A DNA stretch of 64,000 bases from Myxococcus hansupus (GCF_000280925.3 NZ_CP012109.1:5972501-6036500); one strand, 5' to 3'. Shown: positions 50,785 through 61,486, numbered from the stretch's first letter. The notes: generated from the sequence alone by a model not told the origin. Program-made: numbers and translations.

Positions 50785-52005
50785 ATGACACTCTCGACCC
50801 CGCTGCGGGTGATTCCCGAGCCCCGGGCGGCACGTGCCGCCGTCGCGGCGCTGTTCTTCACGAACGGCGCCATCCTGGCCAACCTGCTGCCTCGCTATCC
50901 CCAGCTCAAGGCGGACCTGGGCCTGAGCAACGCGGAGTATGGACTCGCCGTCGCGGCGTTCCCGTCCGGGGCGCTCGTCGCGGGGCTCGCCGCGGGTGCG
51001 ATCATCCGCCGCTTCCGTTCGGCGCGCGTGGCGGTCGCCGGCACGATGCTCACCAGCCTGGGCATCCTGGCCGCGGCGCTCGCGCCGTCGTGGGCCGGGC
51101 TCACCGCCGGACTCTTCGTCGCGGGCTGCATGGACGCCATCACCGACGTGGCGCAGAACGCCCACGGGCTGCGCGTCCAGCGCCTCTACGGGCGGTCCAT
51201 CCTCAACACGCTCCATGCGACGTGGAGCGTCGGAGCAGTGGTGGGTGGACTCATGGGCGGATTCGCCGCGGGAATCGAGCTGCCACGAGGCATCCACCTG
51301 AGCCTCTCCGCGCTGCTCTTCACCGCCGTCTCCCTCACCGCGCTGCGCTTCACCCTGCCAGGGCCGGAGCCCGAGGACCTCGCCGAGCCCGCGCCCGGAC
51401 CCGTCGACGCCCCAGCCCCACGACGCGTGCCGACCCGGCCCATCTGGCTGACCATCACGGCGCTCGTCCTGGTCGCCGGCGGTGGCATCCTCGTCGAGGA
51501 CTCCGGCATGACGTGGGCCGCCGTCTACCTGAACGGCACGCTGGGCGCCGAGGCCGCTGTCGCCTCCTTCGGCTTCGTCGCGTTGGTGGGTGCGCAGTTC
51601 GTCGGGCGGCTGCTCGGCGATGGACTCGTGGACAGGTTCGGCCAGCGCGCGGTCGCCAGGGCCGGAGGCGCCACCACCGCCCTGGGCATGGGCATGGCCC
51701 TGCTGTTTCCCTCCATCGCGGGCACCATCGTTGGCTTCGCCTTCGCGGGGTTCGGCGTGGCGACCTTGGTCCCCGCCGCCATGCACGGCGCCGATGAACT
51801 GCCCGGCCTTCGCCCGGGAACCGGCCTCACGGTGGTCAGTTGGTTGATGCGGCTCGGGTTCCTCCTGTCGCCACCCATCGTCGGGCATGTCGCCGACGCC
51901 TTCGGATTGCGCGTGGGATTGCTCGTGGTGCCCTTCGCGGGAACACTCGTGCTGCTGGCAGCGGGCGTGCTGTCGGCTGTTCGCGCACCTGAACACCGAA
52001 AGTAG
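50785..52005 (+). CDS. MFS transporter (efflux-type)
   Basis: About 406 residues with 12 predicted membrane segments. VAALFFTNGAILANLLPRYPQLKADLGLS and the GALVAGLAAGAIIRRFRSARVAVAGTML loop (MFS motif A-like) place it in the major facilitator superfamily, close to YbjJ-like sugar/drug exporters. No strong ribosome site, which fits coupling to the tetR gene just upstream. Likely exports the ligand that the TetR protein senses. Confidence 0.92.
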   Translation: MTLSTPLRVIPEPRAARAAVAALFFTNGAILANLLPRYPQLKADLGLSNAEYGLAVAAFPSGALVAGLAAGAIIRRFRSARVAVAGTMLTSLGILAAALAPSWAGLTAGLFVAGCMDAITDVAQNAHGLRVQRLYGRSILNTLHATWSVGAVVGGLMGGFAAGIELPRGIHLSLSALLFTAVSLTALRFTLPGPEPEDLAEPAPGPVDAPAPRRVPTRPIWLTITALVLVAGGGILVEDSGMTWAAVYLNGTLGAEAAVASFGFVALVGAQFVGRLLGDGLVDRFGQRAVARAGGATTALGMGMALLFPSIAGTIVGFAFAGFGVATLVPAAMHGADELPGLRPGTGLTVVSWLMRLGFLLSPPIVGHVADAFGLRVGLLVVPFAGTLVLLAAGVLSAVRAPEHRK

Positions 52006-52152
52006 CGGCTGCCCCGCTCGCGCCCATCACCATGCTGAATGCCCGCCCAGCCCCCGCGAACGGCGGTGTCTTCACCGGTCAAATCGGTGGCCGCCGAAGT
52101 CAAGTCGCCGGAAGTCGAAGCCTCTACCTATGACGGCAGGAGGAAGCTCGAC

Positions 52153-53334
52153 ATGAAGACACTCAAGTGGATGAGCCGCTTTGCCGTGACGACGTTGTTG
52201 ACCCTGGGCTGCGACAGCGAGGAGCCGGATGTCGTGGAGGACGACGCGCCCTCGTTGACCCGGTGCCATCCTTTCGCTGCCCGTGACACCTCACCCGCGC
52301 GCTCGCAACGCGCGGCGGGCGCCCCCACGGAAGTCAACGCCTGGACGACGCCGGCACCGCCCGCCTACGAAGGGCCGCTCGCGGTGAACAGCGGACTGGA
52401 GAACGCGGAGCGCTTCGGGGAGACGCTGCTCCGCGGCGCCGAAGACATCGTGTTCGACGCGCAAGGCACGCTGTACACCGGCACCCAGGATGGAACGGTC
52501 TGGCGGGCCCCCATCGACGCGGAGGGCCGCCCCGCGACCTTCACGGCGTTGGCGACCCTGCCCGACGCGCGTCCCCTGGGGCTGGCCTTTGACTCCTGCG
52601 GCAACCTGCTGGTCGCCGCGGGACGGCGAGGGCTCATCGGAATCAGCGCCGACGGCGTCGTGCGCACGCTCGCGGACCGCGTCGATGGAACGCTCATCGA
52701 GTACGCGGACGAGCTGGCCGTCGCGGCGGATGGAACCGTGTACCTCACGGATGCCAGCACCCGGTACAGCAGTGCCTGGCCGTACGACTTCCTCGAAGGG
52801 AAGCCCAACGGCCGCGTCGTCGCGTACGAGCCCACCACGGGCGAAGTCCGTGTCCTCGTGGACGACATCTACTTCGCCAACGGCGTGGCGGTGACGGCGG
52901 ATGAGAGCGCGGTGCTCATCGCGGAGACCTTCCGCGGGCGGGTGCTCCGGCACTGGCTCTCCGGCGCACGGGCGGGCACGACCGAGCCCTTCGTGGAGAA
53001 CCTCCCCGTCACCCCGGACAACATCACCCTCGATGCCCAGGGCCACCTCTGGACAACGGGCTACCTGCGCACCGATGAACTGGACGCGCTCTCCGGAAGC
53101 GCCGAGCAGCGGCTGGGGCTCCTCCAGAACTTCACCTACGAGCAGCTCGTCGCCGGCTTCCCCATCGCGCCGCATGTGCTGGTGACGGTGCATGATGCGC
53201 AAGGCAACCTCGTGCGCAGTTTCCACGACGCCACCGGGGGCTTGTTCCCGCTCAGCACCGCGGTGCCGCAGGGCGCGTGGCTCTACGTGGGCACCCTCTC
53301 CGGACAAGGGATTGCACGCGTGCCCGTGCCTTGA
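52153..53334 (+). CDS. SMP-30/gluconolactonase-like lipoprotein
   Basis: About 393 residues. Lipobox TLLTLGCDSE; GGAGG nine bases before the ATG. Six-bladed propeller repeats: EDIVFDAQGTLYTGTQDGTV, RPLGLAFDSCGNLLVAAGRRG, DELAVAADGTVYLTDASTRY, ANGVAVTADESAVLIAETFRGRVLRHW, DNITLDAQGHLWTTGYLR. This matches strictosidine-synthase/SMP-30 folds; the Ca-binding Asp/Asn (FANGVAV, PDNITLD) are kept, so lactonase-like hydrolysis is plausible. Surface or periplasmic. Confidence 0.85.
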   Translation: MKTLKWMSRFAVTTLLTLGCDSEEPDVVEDDAPSLTRCHPFAARDTSPARSQRAAGAPTEVNAWTTPAPPAYEGPLAVNSGLENAERFGETLLRGAEDIVFDAQGTLYTGTQDGTVWRAPIDAEGRPATFTALATLPDARPLGLAFDSCGNLLVAAGRRGLIGISADGVVRTLADRVDGTLIEYADELAVAADGTVYLTDASTRYSSAWPYDFLEGKPNGRVVAYEPTTGEVRVLVDDIYFANGVAVTADESAVLIAETFRGRVLRHWLSGARAGTTEPFVENLPVTPDNITLDAQGHLWTTGYLRTDELDALSGSAEQRLGLLQNFTYEQLVAGFPIAPHVLVTVHDAQGNLVRSFHDATGGLFPLSTAVPQGAWLYVGTLSGQGIARVPVP

Positions 53335-53373
53335 CGCTCCCAGAGGCGTTTGGGAGTCTTCCTCGCTCACGCG

Positions 53374-54390
53374 ATGGACGACTCCCTTCTGCGCGGCACC
53401 TATGGCACGGCGCTGGGCAATCAGATGCTGGGCTACGCGCTCTCCCGCGGATTCCGGGAGAGCGACGTCCTGCGCATCATGCAGACCGACCGCCGCACGC
53501 TGACGGACCCGGATGCGCGGCTGTCCTTCGGTCCCGCGTTGCGGTTCTGGGAGCACGTGGTGCGCACGCTCGGGGACCCCGCCGTCCCCATCCAGTTCGC
53601 GGAGATGATTTCGCCGGGCGACCTGGGCGTCGTCGGCTTCGCGGCCATCACCTCCACCAGCGTCCGTGAAGGAATCCACCGCGCGGTGCGCTACTACGCG
53701 CTGCTGGCGGACACCGCGCGCATCCTCCTGTCGGAGGAGCGCGAGGGTTTGCGGCTCCAATTCGTCCGCGTCAGCGCCCCGGGGTTGGGCATGCGCGTGA
53801 TGAACGAGAACTCCATCGCGAGCATCCTCCACGTGCTGCGGCTGGCCAGCGGGCTGGACTTCGACCCCGTCGAAGTGGCCTTCCGGCATCCCGCGCCGAA
53901 TCCCGTGGCCACGCACCGCCGCTTCTTCCGCACGGTCCGCTTCGAGGCGGATTGGGAAGGGCTCATCGTCCCTACGTCGGTGCTGGACCGGCCGCCCGCC
54001 GGGACGAAGGAGCCCATGGGCGCCTTCTTCGAGCGATACGCGACGTCCCAGCTCCGAGGCCTGCGCGCGAGCCAGTCGTTCACGGACCGCGTGCGCTCCT
54101 CCATCCTGGAGCTGCTGAGCGAAGGCGAACCCCGCATGGCGTCCGTGGCCCAGCGGCTGGGCACCACGGAGCGGACCTTGCGGCGGCGACTCGAGGAGGA
54201 GCAGGTGTCCTTCAGCGAGCTCATCGACGAGGTCCGGCGCACCGCCGCGCGGACCCACCTCATGGATCCGCGCGTCAGCGTGTCCGACCTCGCCTTCCTG
54301 CTGGGGTTCTCCGAGGTCAGCGCCTTCAGCCGCGCCTTCAAACGTTGGTACGGAACGTCACCTCGGGCGTTTCGCCAACACCCCAGCTAG
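53374..54390 (+). CDS. AraC-family transcriptional regulator (OruR/ArgR-like)
   Basis: About 338 residues. The N-terminal ~200 residues match the arabinose-binding-domain type found in OruR and related regulators (GDLGVVGFAAITSTSVREGIHRAVRYYALL). C-terminal HTH_18: MASVAQRLGTTERTLRRRLEEEQVSFSELIDEVRRTAA followed by VSVSDLAFLLGFSEVSAFSRAFKRWYGTSPRAFRQ, both helix-turn-helices intact. Start ATG 53374; TTG at 53350 is possible. Converges on the pirin gene, 15 bases apart. Target unknown. Confidence 0.92.
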   Translation: MDDSLLRGTYGTALGNQMLGYALSRGFRESDVLRIMQTDRRTLTDPDARLSFGPALRFWEHVVRTLGDPAVPIQFAEMISPGDLGVVGFAAITSTSVREGIHRAVRYYALLADTARILLSEEREGLRLQFVRVSAPGLGMRVMNENSIASILHVLRLASGLDFDPVEVAFRHPAPNPVATHRRFFRTVRFEADWEGLIVPTSVLDRPPAGTKEPMGAFFERYATSQLRGLRASQSFTDRVRSSILELLSEGEPRMASVAQRLGTTERTLRRRLEEEQVSFSELIDEVRRTAARTHLMDPRVSVSDLAFLLGFSEVSAFSRAFKRWYGTSPRAFRQHPS

Positions 54391-54405
54391 CGCCCGGAGA
54401 CTGTC

Positions 54406-55434
<1,029 letters not shown>

Positions 55435-55593
55435 GCCCCCGACACTAACAGCCAGCCTGTCGCGCCGCCCGGCTTGATGGGGCGCATGCCCGGACGCAAG
55501 GCCACCGCCAGCGCGAGTGAGCAGCCGGGCAGCCTGACAGTCCCGAGCAGGACGCCGCATCCTCCGACGAAGGCCCCTTCCGCGACTGGAGCG

Positions 55594-56274
55594 TCAGGCC
55601 CACAACTCCCGGGCGAGCGAGTCCACCAACTCCACCGCGACCTCGGGCGCGGGCAGCCCTGCCTCCGATACGAGCACGGGGTGCAGCGGCACGGCGGCCT
55701 CGGCGCGCAACGCCTCCGACGCGCGTTGCTTCACCAACCGGAGCACGTCCCGCTCGGCATCGGAGAGCCGGTCCTGCACCCACCGGTCCACCTTCCAGGA
55801 CAGCTCCGCGCGCCGCGTCTCGTCCTCGGCGATGCGCGCCATGAACGCGCGCACCTCGCCGTCCCGCGCGTGCAAGGCCTGATGCTGCGCCACCAACGCC
55901 CCAAACGTCTCGCGCACGCAGCCGTCCGCCGCGTTGTCCAGCGCCACCGCGAACAGCGAGCGCGGGGCCAGCGACTCCACTTGCGGCGCCGAGGGCTCTT
56001 CGCCCCCCACCCCGCGAAGCACGTCCTCCAACGCGCTCACGAGCGCCGCGCCTTGGTGGGTGACCTCCGCGCCGTGAAACGTCAGCTCCTCGCGCAGCCG
56101 CGACAGGTCGTGCCCCGAAAGCTGACTGGCATTGCGCAAATCCTTCGCGGGCGTCAGCGCCTCGAACGCGGCCCCCCCGAGCACGCACTCCAGCGGCACC
56201 GCCTGTAACGAATCCGCAACGGGCAGGGCGCGGAGCGTCCGGGTGAAGAGCAGACGCAAGTGATTCGAATCCAT
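55594..56274 (-). CDS. Ferritin-like domain protein
   Basis: About 226 residues, helical. Start at MDSNHLRLLFTRTLRALPVAD with GGGAG nine bases before. FMARIAEDETRRAELSWKVDRW resembles the E-x-x-H helix of myxobacterial ferritin-like proteins, but the usual His is Arg here (DETRRAEL instead of DETRHAEL), which would weaken or remove one metal site. DNAADGCVRETFGALVAQHQA likely forms the partner helix. Function not known; iron-related activity is doubtful. Confidence 0.68.
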   Translation of the reverse strand: MDSNHLRLLFTRTLRALPVADSLQAVPLECVLGGAAFEALTPAKDLRNASQLSGHDLSRLREELTFHGAEVTHQGAALVSALEDVLRGVGGEEPSAPQVESLAPRSLFAVALDNAADGCVRETFGALVAQHQALHARDGEVRAFMARIAEDETRRAELSWKVDRWVQDRLSDAERDVLRLVKQRASEALRAEAAVPLHPVLVSEAGLPAPEVAVELVDSLARELWA

Positions 56275-56570
56275 GGTGAAGGGCTCCCTCGGATGACGCC
56301 CCGCGCCGAAGCAATGCCGATGCCAGGTCGCGGCTTTCGAGAAACACCGTGGTTGCACCTCGAAAGACCGTCTTTTCCACCCTACCGATTTCAAATTCCT
56401 GAGGGGTGCAACAGTTCGCTCACGCGAACCCACGCGCGAGTCAGCGCCGACTCCCTCTCCCGGGTTTTGTTTTCACACAAATGTTTGTGACACACTGGCT
56501 GCGCACGCGCGACGCAGCGCGAGCGGCGCGTCACCCGGCCCGGTGACGCTGCTTCGGGGATGAGGTGCGA
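56275..56570. other. Divergent intergenic region (ferritin-like / Cache protein)
   Basis: About 300 bases with lower GC around 56460-56500. A perfect 14-base palindrome CACAAATGTTTGTG sits at 56476-56489. Promoters for both genes should lie here. Confidence 0.5.
56476..56489. promoter_or_regulatory. Palindrome CACAAATGTTTGTG upstream of the Cache gene
   Basis: Perfect inverted repeat in a locally AT-rich stretch, 81 bases before the start at 56571. It is a plausible dimer binding site; no specific regulator is recognised. Confidence 0.45.
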
Positions 56571-57107
56571 ATGTCGTGGTTCAGCTTGGCGCTCGCGGTG
56601 CTGGCCCAGATGCCAGCGGACGGCGCGGCGCAGGTGAAGAAGGTGGACCGGCTGATTCCCGCGCTTCAGCGCATGGCCACGGACCCCGAGGTCATCCAGG
56701 CAATCCGGGCCCAGAACGCACGCCGTGAATCCCTGGAGACCATCCGCGAGCAAGACACCGCCTGGATGGCCACCCCGGCGCTGACGCCCTTCAAGGAACA
56801 GGTGCTGGCCAGTCACTGCTCACGCATCCTGAACCGGCACCGGGCGAAGCTGGGGCATGTCATCGCCGAGGCCTTCGCCATGGACCGGCTGGGCGCGCTG
56901 GTGGGTTCCACGCGGCGCACGTCTGACTACTGGCAGGGCGACGAAGAGAAGTTCCAGGTGCCCTACACGACGGGCAAGGAGCTGCGGGAGAAGCCCTTCT
57001 TCGACGAGTCCTCGCAGTCCTTCGTCCTCCAGGTCTCCTTCCCGGTTCGAGACGGCGGCCGGACCATTGGCGCGCTCTCCGTCGGCATCTCGTTGATGGA
57101 CCTCTGA
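56571..57107 (+). CDS. Exported Cache-domain (PDC-like) sensor protein
   Basis: About 178 residues. Start [13 protein letters not shown] with GAGG five bases before; a short signal peptide is likely (cut near ADGAA). The C-terminal part, [55 protein letters not shown], is a single Cache/PDC ligand-binding fold. It has no signalling domain of its own. It lies 23 bases before a chemoreceptor gene, so it may be a periplasmic binding partner of that receptor. Confidence 0.78.
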   Translation: MSWFSLALAVLAQMPADGAAQVKKVDRLIPALQRMATDPEVIQAIRAQNARRESLETIREQDTAWMATPALTPFKEQVLASHCSRILNRHRAKLGHVIAEAFAMDRLGALVGSTRRTSDYWQGDEEKFQVPYTTGKELREKPFFDESSQSFVLQVSFPVRDGGRTIGALSVGISLMDL

Positions 57108-57130
57108 TTCATCTGCTGGCTCGCTCTCCC

Positions 57131-59023
57131 ATGCGCTTCCTTGACGGACTGAAGCTGCGCGCCCGGCTCACGCTGGCCGTGTTCCTGCTGGTCATCGGTG
57201 CCATCGCACCTCTCAACCTCTTCGGAAACCACTTCGCCGAAGAGGCCCTGAAGGAACAGATTCACGCCACCCTGCAAGCCGAAGCCGAAGGCCTGCGGGA
57301 GCTGGTGGAGGCAGCCGTCACGGAGCGCGAAGGCAACGCGCGAAGCTGGGCCGAGGACTCCATCGTGCGCGGCGCGCTGCTGTTCGACACGTTCGAGAAG
57401 AGCGACGCGGTGCTCGCCTCGCTCCAGAAGCGCCATGCGTCCTTCGCGGGGTTGGTGCTCTTCTCAGAGGACGGCCGCGCCCTCTCCGCCAGCGCACCCG
57501 GGCTGCTGGAGTCCTTCGCGAACCGCGAGCGCGAGGTGCGGGAGACGACGTGGTTCCGCGGCGCGTTGGAGGACCGGCTGGACGGCCACGCGCTCACCCA
57601 GGTGGACCCCTTCTTCCAGAAGCGCGTGCTCCCCTTCGCGGTGCCAGTGCTCAGCCCCATCAGTGGCGCGCGCATCGGCATCCTGCTGGCGGCCTATGAC
57701 TGGGGCCGCGTCGGCGCGGAGGTCGAGGACGTGCTGGCGCGCGCGCACTCGCGAGGCCAACGGAGCTTCGCGCTGGAGGTCCTCACGGCGGAGGGGACGC
57801 CGCTGTTCGACTCCCGCCAGGAAGGCGACGTCCGCGTCGCCGACGCGCTCCGGTTCGAGGCCCTGGATGACCGGACGGTGGTGGACATCGGAGACGGCTG
57901 GCGCTTCGTGGCCACCGTGTCGCCCGACGAGGCCTACACCCCGCTCAAGCGCGGCGCCTTCATCGCGCGCATCCTGGCCCTGGTCGCGCTGTTCGCGAGC
58001 ATGCTGGGCTCCTGGTGGCTGGCGCGAAGCGTGACGAGGCCCATCACCTCGCTCAGCGACGTGGTGGGCCGCATCGTGCGCGAAGGGGACCTCACCCTGC
58101 GGGTGGAGCTGTCCCACCGGAAGGACGAGGTCGGTGAGCTCGCCGCGGCCTTCTCCCGGATGATGACCCACCTGCGCGAGTCCACCGCCAGCCTCCAGCA
58201 GGCGACGCGCGTGCTGGGCCAGACGGTGGCCGAGCTGACCAGCGCCTCGGCGCAGCAGGAGCGCAACCTGTCCCGCCAGGCCGCCGCGCTCCAGGAAACG
58301 CAGGTGACGGCGCAGGAAATCAAGCAGACGTCCCTCATGGCCGCGGACCGCTCACAGGAAGTGCTCGGCGTCACCACCAGGGCCCGCGAGGTCGGCGCCG
58401 CGGGCGAGGCCAACGTCAACGCCAGCCTCCAGGGCTTCGAACACCTGCGGGAGCAGGTGGGCCTGGTGGCCAGCAGCATCTCCTCCCTGGAGGAGCGCAC
58501 GCGCCAGATTGGCGGCATCACCCAGACGGTGAAGGACCTGGCGGACCAGTCCAACATGCTGGCGCTCAACGCCGCCATCGAAGCGGTTCGCTCCGGCGAA
58601 CACGGCAAGGGCTTTGGCGTGGTGGCGCGGGAAATCCGAAGCCTGGCGGACCAGTCCATCAGCTCCACCGGCCGCGTCCGCGAAATCCTGGAGGACATCC
58701 AACGCGCCATCGGCGCCACCGCCGCGTTGTCCGAAGAAGGCCAGCGGCGCGCCGAGTCCGGACTGGCCCAGGTGAGGACCAGCGGAGAAAGCCTCCGCGC
58801 GCTGGCCGGCATCATCCAGGACAACGCCAATGCCGCGCAGCAGATCGCCACCGCGGTGAACCAGCAGAACGCGGGCGTCGCGCAAATCTTCACCGCCGTG
58901 ACGGACCTGTCCCGGATGATGGACGAAACGCTCCAGGGCATGAAGCAGACCCAGCAGACCACACAGACGCTGCGCGACGTGGCGCAGCGCATGGAAGTGG
59001 CCGCGGGCACCTACCGCGTCTGA
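57131..59023 (+). CDS. Methyl-accepting chemotaxis protein with dCache sensor
   Basis: About 630 residues. TM1 at ~13-30, periplasmic dCache-like region to ~275 ([48 protein letters not shown]), TM2 at ~277-297, HAMP ([23 protein letters not shown]), then the MA signalling helices. The hairpin tip [41 protein letters not shown] is fully conserved, so it can activate CheA. No CheA or CheW gene is present in the window. Probably co-transcribed with the Cache gene upstream. Confidence 0.95.
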   Translation: MRFLDGLKLRARLTLAVFLLVIGAIAPLNLFGNHFAEEALKEQIHATLQAEAEGLRELVEAAVTEREGNARSWAEDSIVRGALLFDTFEKSDAVLASLQKRHASFAGLVLFSEDGRALSASAPGLLESFANREREVRETTWFRGALEDRLDGHALTQVDPFFQKRVLPFAVPVLSPISGARIGILLAAYDWGRVGAEVEDVLARAHSRGQRSFALEVLTAEGTPLFDSRQEGDVRVADALRFEALDDRTVVDIGDGWRFVATVSPDEAYTPLKRGAFIARILALVALFASMLGSWWLARSVTRPITSLSDVVGRIVREGDLTLRVELSHRKDEVGELAAAFSRMMTHLRESTASLQQATRVLGQTVAELTSASAQQERNLSRQAAALQETQVTAQEIKQTSLMAADRSQEVLGVTTRAREVGAAGEANVNASLQGFEHLREQVGLVASSISSLEERTRQIGGITQTVKDLADQSNMLALNAAIEAVRSGEHGKGFGVVAREIRSLADQSISSTGRVREILEDIQRAIGATAALSEEGQRRAESGLAQVRTSGESLRALAGIIQDNANAAQQIATAVNQQNAGVAQIFTAVTDLSRMMDETLQGMKQTQQTTQTLRDVAQRMEVAAGTYRV

Positions 59024-59217
59024 CCTTCCGGGGGGCGTCCCTCCGTAGACGCGGCATTTCCTCGCAGGACGCCAGGCAGGCCCAGGAATCTGGCGTCAAA
59101 CAGGGCCGCTACCACTGGGGGGTGAGGGACAGACTTTCAGCGCGAGCCTATTCATGGGCCTGACAACCAGACGGACCCGAGGGGACGCCTGAGCAGGCAG
59201 GAAGGAAGCTCGCGTTG

Positions 59218-60300
59218 ATGAATTTCACCTCGCACGAATTAATCCTTCGAGACAAGGTCATCGAGGCCCTCAACAGCACGCTGTCCCTTCCCAAGGCGCT
59301 CGAGGCCGCCCGGGAACATCTGCTGGCGCTCGCGCCCGCGGACTACCTGGGCCTGTGCCTCATCACCACGGCCCCCGTCGTGGACTTCCGCTGGCTGACG
59401 CCGGGGCCCCGCCTCCCGCTGCTCGATGAGTATCCCCGGTGGGCGGACTCCGACTTCGTCCGGGCCCCCATCTTCGCGCAGCCCACCGTGGTGCTCCGGG
59501 ATGAGCAGATGCTCGCCCGGAGGGACCTGGAGAGCAGCGCGCTCTACCAGCGCAGCAAGGAGCTGGACCTGAGCCTGGAGCACGTCATGGCCGTTCTGAT
59601 TCCGGTGCTGCCGAACCTCCTGGGCGCCTTCACCCTCTACCGGGACCGCCTGCGCTCCTTCTCCGACCAGGAGGCCGCGCTGATGTCCAGCCTCACGCGG
59701 CACTTCTTCAATGCCATGCGCAACTCGCAGGAAATGCAGACCGTCGCGACCGGGGCGCGCCTGTTGGAGGAGTTGTACAGCCGGACGGACTCCGCGTACC
59801 TCGTCGTCACGCCCGGCGTGCGCGAGGTGGTCCGCACCCCGCGCGCCACCGTGCTGCTGGAGCGGTGGTTCACCGCCGCTGACTTCCATTCCAGTGGCCT
59901 CCCGAACGTCCTCAAGGAGCGGCTGGAGGCGCTGGTGGGCATGGACGCGGACGCGCGGCTCGCTAGCAACCCGTGGATTTCCCTCCATGGGGATTCGTAC
60001 CGGGTGGTGCGGTTCGTCGAATTGCCTGAAGCCGAAGGCCCGCGGCAGTGGGCCCTCACGCTCCATGAGGTCCCCGTGTCCATTCCCCTCCCCGAAACCA
60101 TGCGGTTGGAGCTCACCCCGCGGCAAATCGAAATCGCCAAGGGCATGCTCCGCAACTGGAGCAACGCGCAGATCGCCGCCGAGTTCAACGTCTCCGAGGA
60201 CACGGTGAAGACGCACGTGCGTGACATCTTCAAGCGGTTGGGCACGGACAACCGAACCGACTTCCTCTACCAGGCGGCCCACCTCAACAAGCCCCTCTGA
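59218..60300 (+). CDS. LuxR-type transcriptional regulator
   Basis: About 360 residues. ATG at 59218 follows AAGGAAG by nine bases. The C-terminal HTH is a standard LuxR domain: LTPRQIEIAKGMLRNWSNAQIAAEFNVSEDTVKTHVRDIFKRLGTDNRTDFLYQA. The N-terminal ~290 residues form no recognised autoinducer domain; they look GAF-like (LLGAFTLYRDRLRSFSDQEAALMSSLTRHFFNAM). It converges, through a hairpin, on the minus-strand genes for DUF3892, an HDO enzyme and a LuxI/FeeM-like acyltransferase. Confidence 0.9.
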   Translation: MNFTSHELILRDKVIEALNSTLSLPKALEAAREHLLALAPADYLGLCLITTAPVVDFRWLTPGPRLPLLDEYPRWADSDFVRAPIFAQPTVVLRDEQMLARRDLESSALYQRSKELDLSLEHVMAVLIPVLPNLLGAFTLYRDRLRSFSDQEAALMSSLTRHFFNAMRNSQEMQTVATGARLLEELYSRTDSAYLVVTPGVREVVRTPRATVLLERWFTAADFHSSGLPNVLKERLEALVGMDADARLASNPWISLHGDSYRVVRFVELPEAEGPRQWALTLHEVPVSIPLPETMRLELTPRQIEIAKGMLRNWSNAQIAAEFNVSEDTVKTHVRDIFKRLGTDNRTDFLYQAAHLNKPL

Positions 60301-60309
60301 AAGACCCGA

Positions 60310-60343
60310 GCGGGCTCGACCTGTCCCACGCCGTCGAGCCCGC
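60310..60343. terminator. Hairpin between LuxR-type and DUF3892 genes
   Basis: GCGGGCTCGAC (60310-60320) pairs with GTCGAGCCCGC (60333-60343), a perfect 11-bp stem with loop 12, between convergent stops at 60300 and 60371. Confidence 0.75.
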
Positions 60344-60370
60344 CCACGGTGATGCAGTCCGCCGTGCCGC

Positions 60371-60631
60371 TCAGAAACGTGGCAGCTCCAGCAGGTTGTC
60401 CGTCAGCACGCCGTTCGCCTTCGTCCGGAGGTACGGCGGCCGCGCGTCGATGACCTCGATTCGCACGTCCGTCGGCCGGGTCTCCACCCGGGCATCCCCT
60501 CCGCTCTTGACCCAATGGACCAGTTCCTCGCAACTGGCCTCACCCACCACGTTCCCCTCCTTCCAACGAAGGCGGGCGATGTGCTCGTGGAGCGCTCCGC
60601 CTTCGAGGTGGATTTGGGTGATGTAACGCAT
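60371..60631 (-). CDS. DUF3892 protein
   Basis: About 86 residues. The start at MRYITQIHL has GGGAGG seven bases upstream. The sequence YITQIHLEGGALHEHIARLRW...ASCEELVHWVKSGGDARV...VRIEVIDARPPYLRTKANGVLTDNLLELP is a full DUF3892 domain (SAV-type small protein of unknown function; often near regulatory or stress genes). Downstream of the HDO gene by about 92 bases on the same strand, possibly the last gene of that operon. Confidence 0.85.
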   Translation of the reverse strand: MRYITQIHLEGGALHEHIARLRWKEGNVVGEASCEELVHWVKSGGDARVETRPTDVRIEVIDARPPYLRTKANGVLTDNLLELPRF

Positions 60632-60723
60632 GAAGACGCCTCCCACTTCGCTGACCATGCTGCGAAGGGAGGATCACCCGCGCGCGAGGGAGTGTCTCTA
60701 CCACCGCCGGGGTATGCGCCCGT

Positions 60724-61407
60724 TCAGGGCTCGCGGAAGATGCCCGGGTAGATGCAACGCGTGACGCGAGCGGAGAAGATTACCGCCGCCTGGTCCTCCG
60801 GGTCCGTCAGCGTCCGCAGCACCGACTCCAACTCCGCCACGTGGTCTCCGTCCAGCGCGCCGTGGCTGCGCAAGAAGGTGACGGACTTGCGAATGTTCGG
60901 GATGGTGTCCGCGGCGATGAGCCGCTCCACCACGCCCGTCGCGCACGTCTGGGACAGGTACTCCAGCACATACGCGGTGCCCAGGAAGGCGGTGGGCACG
61001 CCGGAGCGGGACGTGAAGAAGTTCCAGCCGGTGTACGCGTCCACCGCCGGCCTGCGCGTCGCGGCCTCGACGTGCGCTTCGGGGCAGCCCAGGTTCTTCA
61101 GGTCCGACAGCAACCACCGCTCGTGGCCCCGCTCCTCGCCGGCCTTCTGCACCAGCAGCTTCGCCAGGTGCGGATGCCGGCCCTGACGCTTCAGCCGGTG
61201 CCCCGACTGCGCCAGCATCGGCGTGCTCCAGCGCGCGTAGTGGTACGTCTGAATCAGGTAGTGGATGTAGCCTTCCCTGTCGAGGGTGCCCGCGAAGAGG
61301 CGCTTCGCGTCGGGCTGCACCTCCAGCGCCGACACCAGCGCCCTGCCCTCCTGCGCCAGCGCCGACACCCAGTCCAGTCCCACCGCCTGCTCGGTTTGCG
61401 TGCTCAC
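60724..61407 (-). CDS. Heme-oxygenase-like di-metal oxidase (HDO) family enzyme
   Basis: About 227 residues. GTG start with AGGAG six bases before. All helices of the TenA/heme-oxygenase-like iron-containing redox family are visible, with metal ligand candidates E91/E92, H95, D102 (AGEERGHERWLLSD), E149 (VLEYLS) and H182, D186, H189 (SHGALDGDH). The H-x3-D-x2-H end motif is the family hallmark. Such enzymes oxidise amino acids, fatty acids or peptides (for example alkene formation, N-oxygenation); the substrate here is unknown. It lies 79 bases after the stop of a LuxI/FeeM-like acyltransferase gene on the same strand. Confidence 0.85.
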   Translation of the reverse strand: MSTQTEQAVGLDWVSALAQEGRALVSALEVQPDAKRLFAGTLDREGYIHYLIQTYHYARWSTPMLAQSGHRLKRQGRHPHLAKLLVQKAGEERGHERWLLSDLKNLGCPEAHVEAATRRPAVDAYTGWNFFTSRSGVPTAFLGTAYVLEYLSQTCATGVVERLIAADTIPNIRKSVTFLRSHGALDGDHVAELESVLRTLTDPEDQAAVIFSARVTRCIYPGIFREP

Positions 61408-61486
61408 GTACGTCTCCTGTTCCGGGCCCTGTGGGTTCCCGGCGTCTGTGAATTGAAATGGAAGGGGATGAAGGGAGCGTCGCGGC

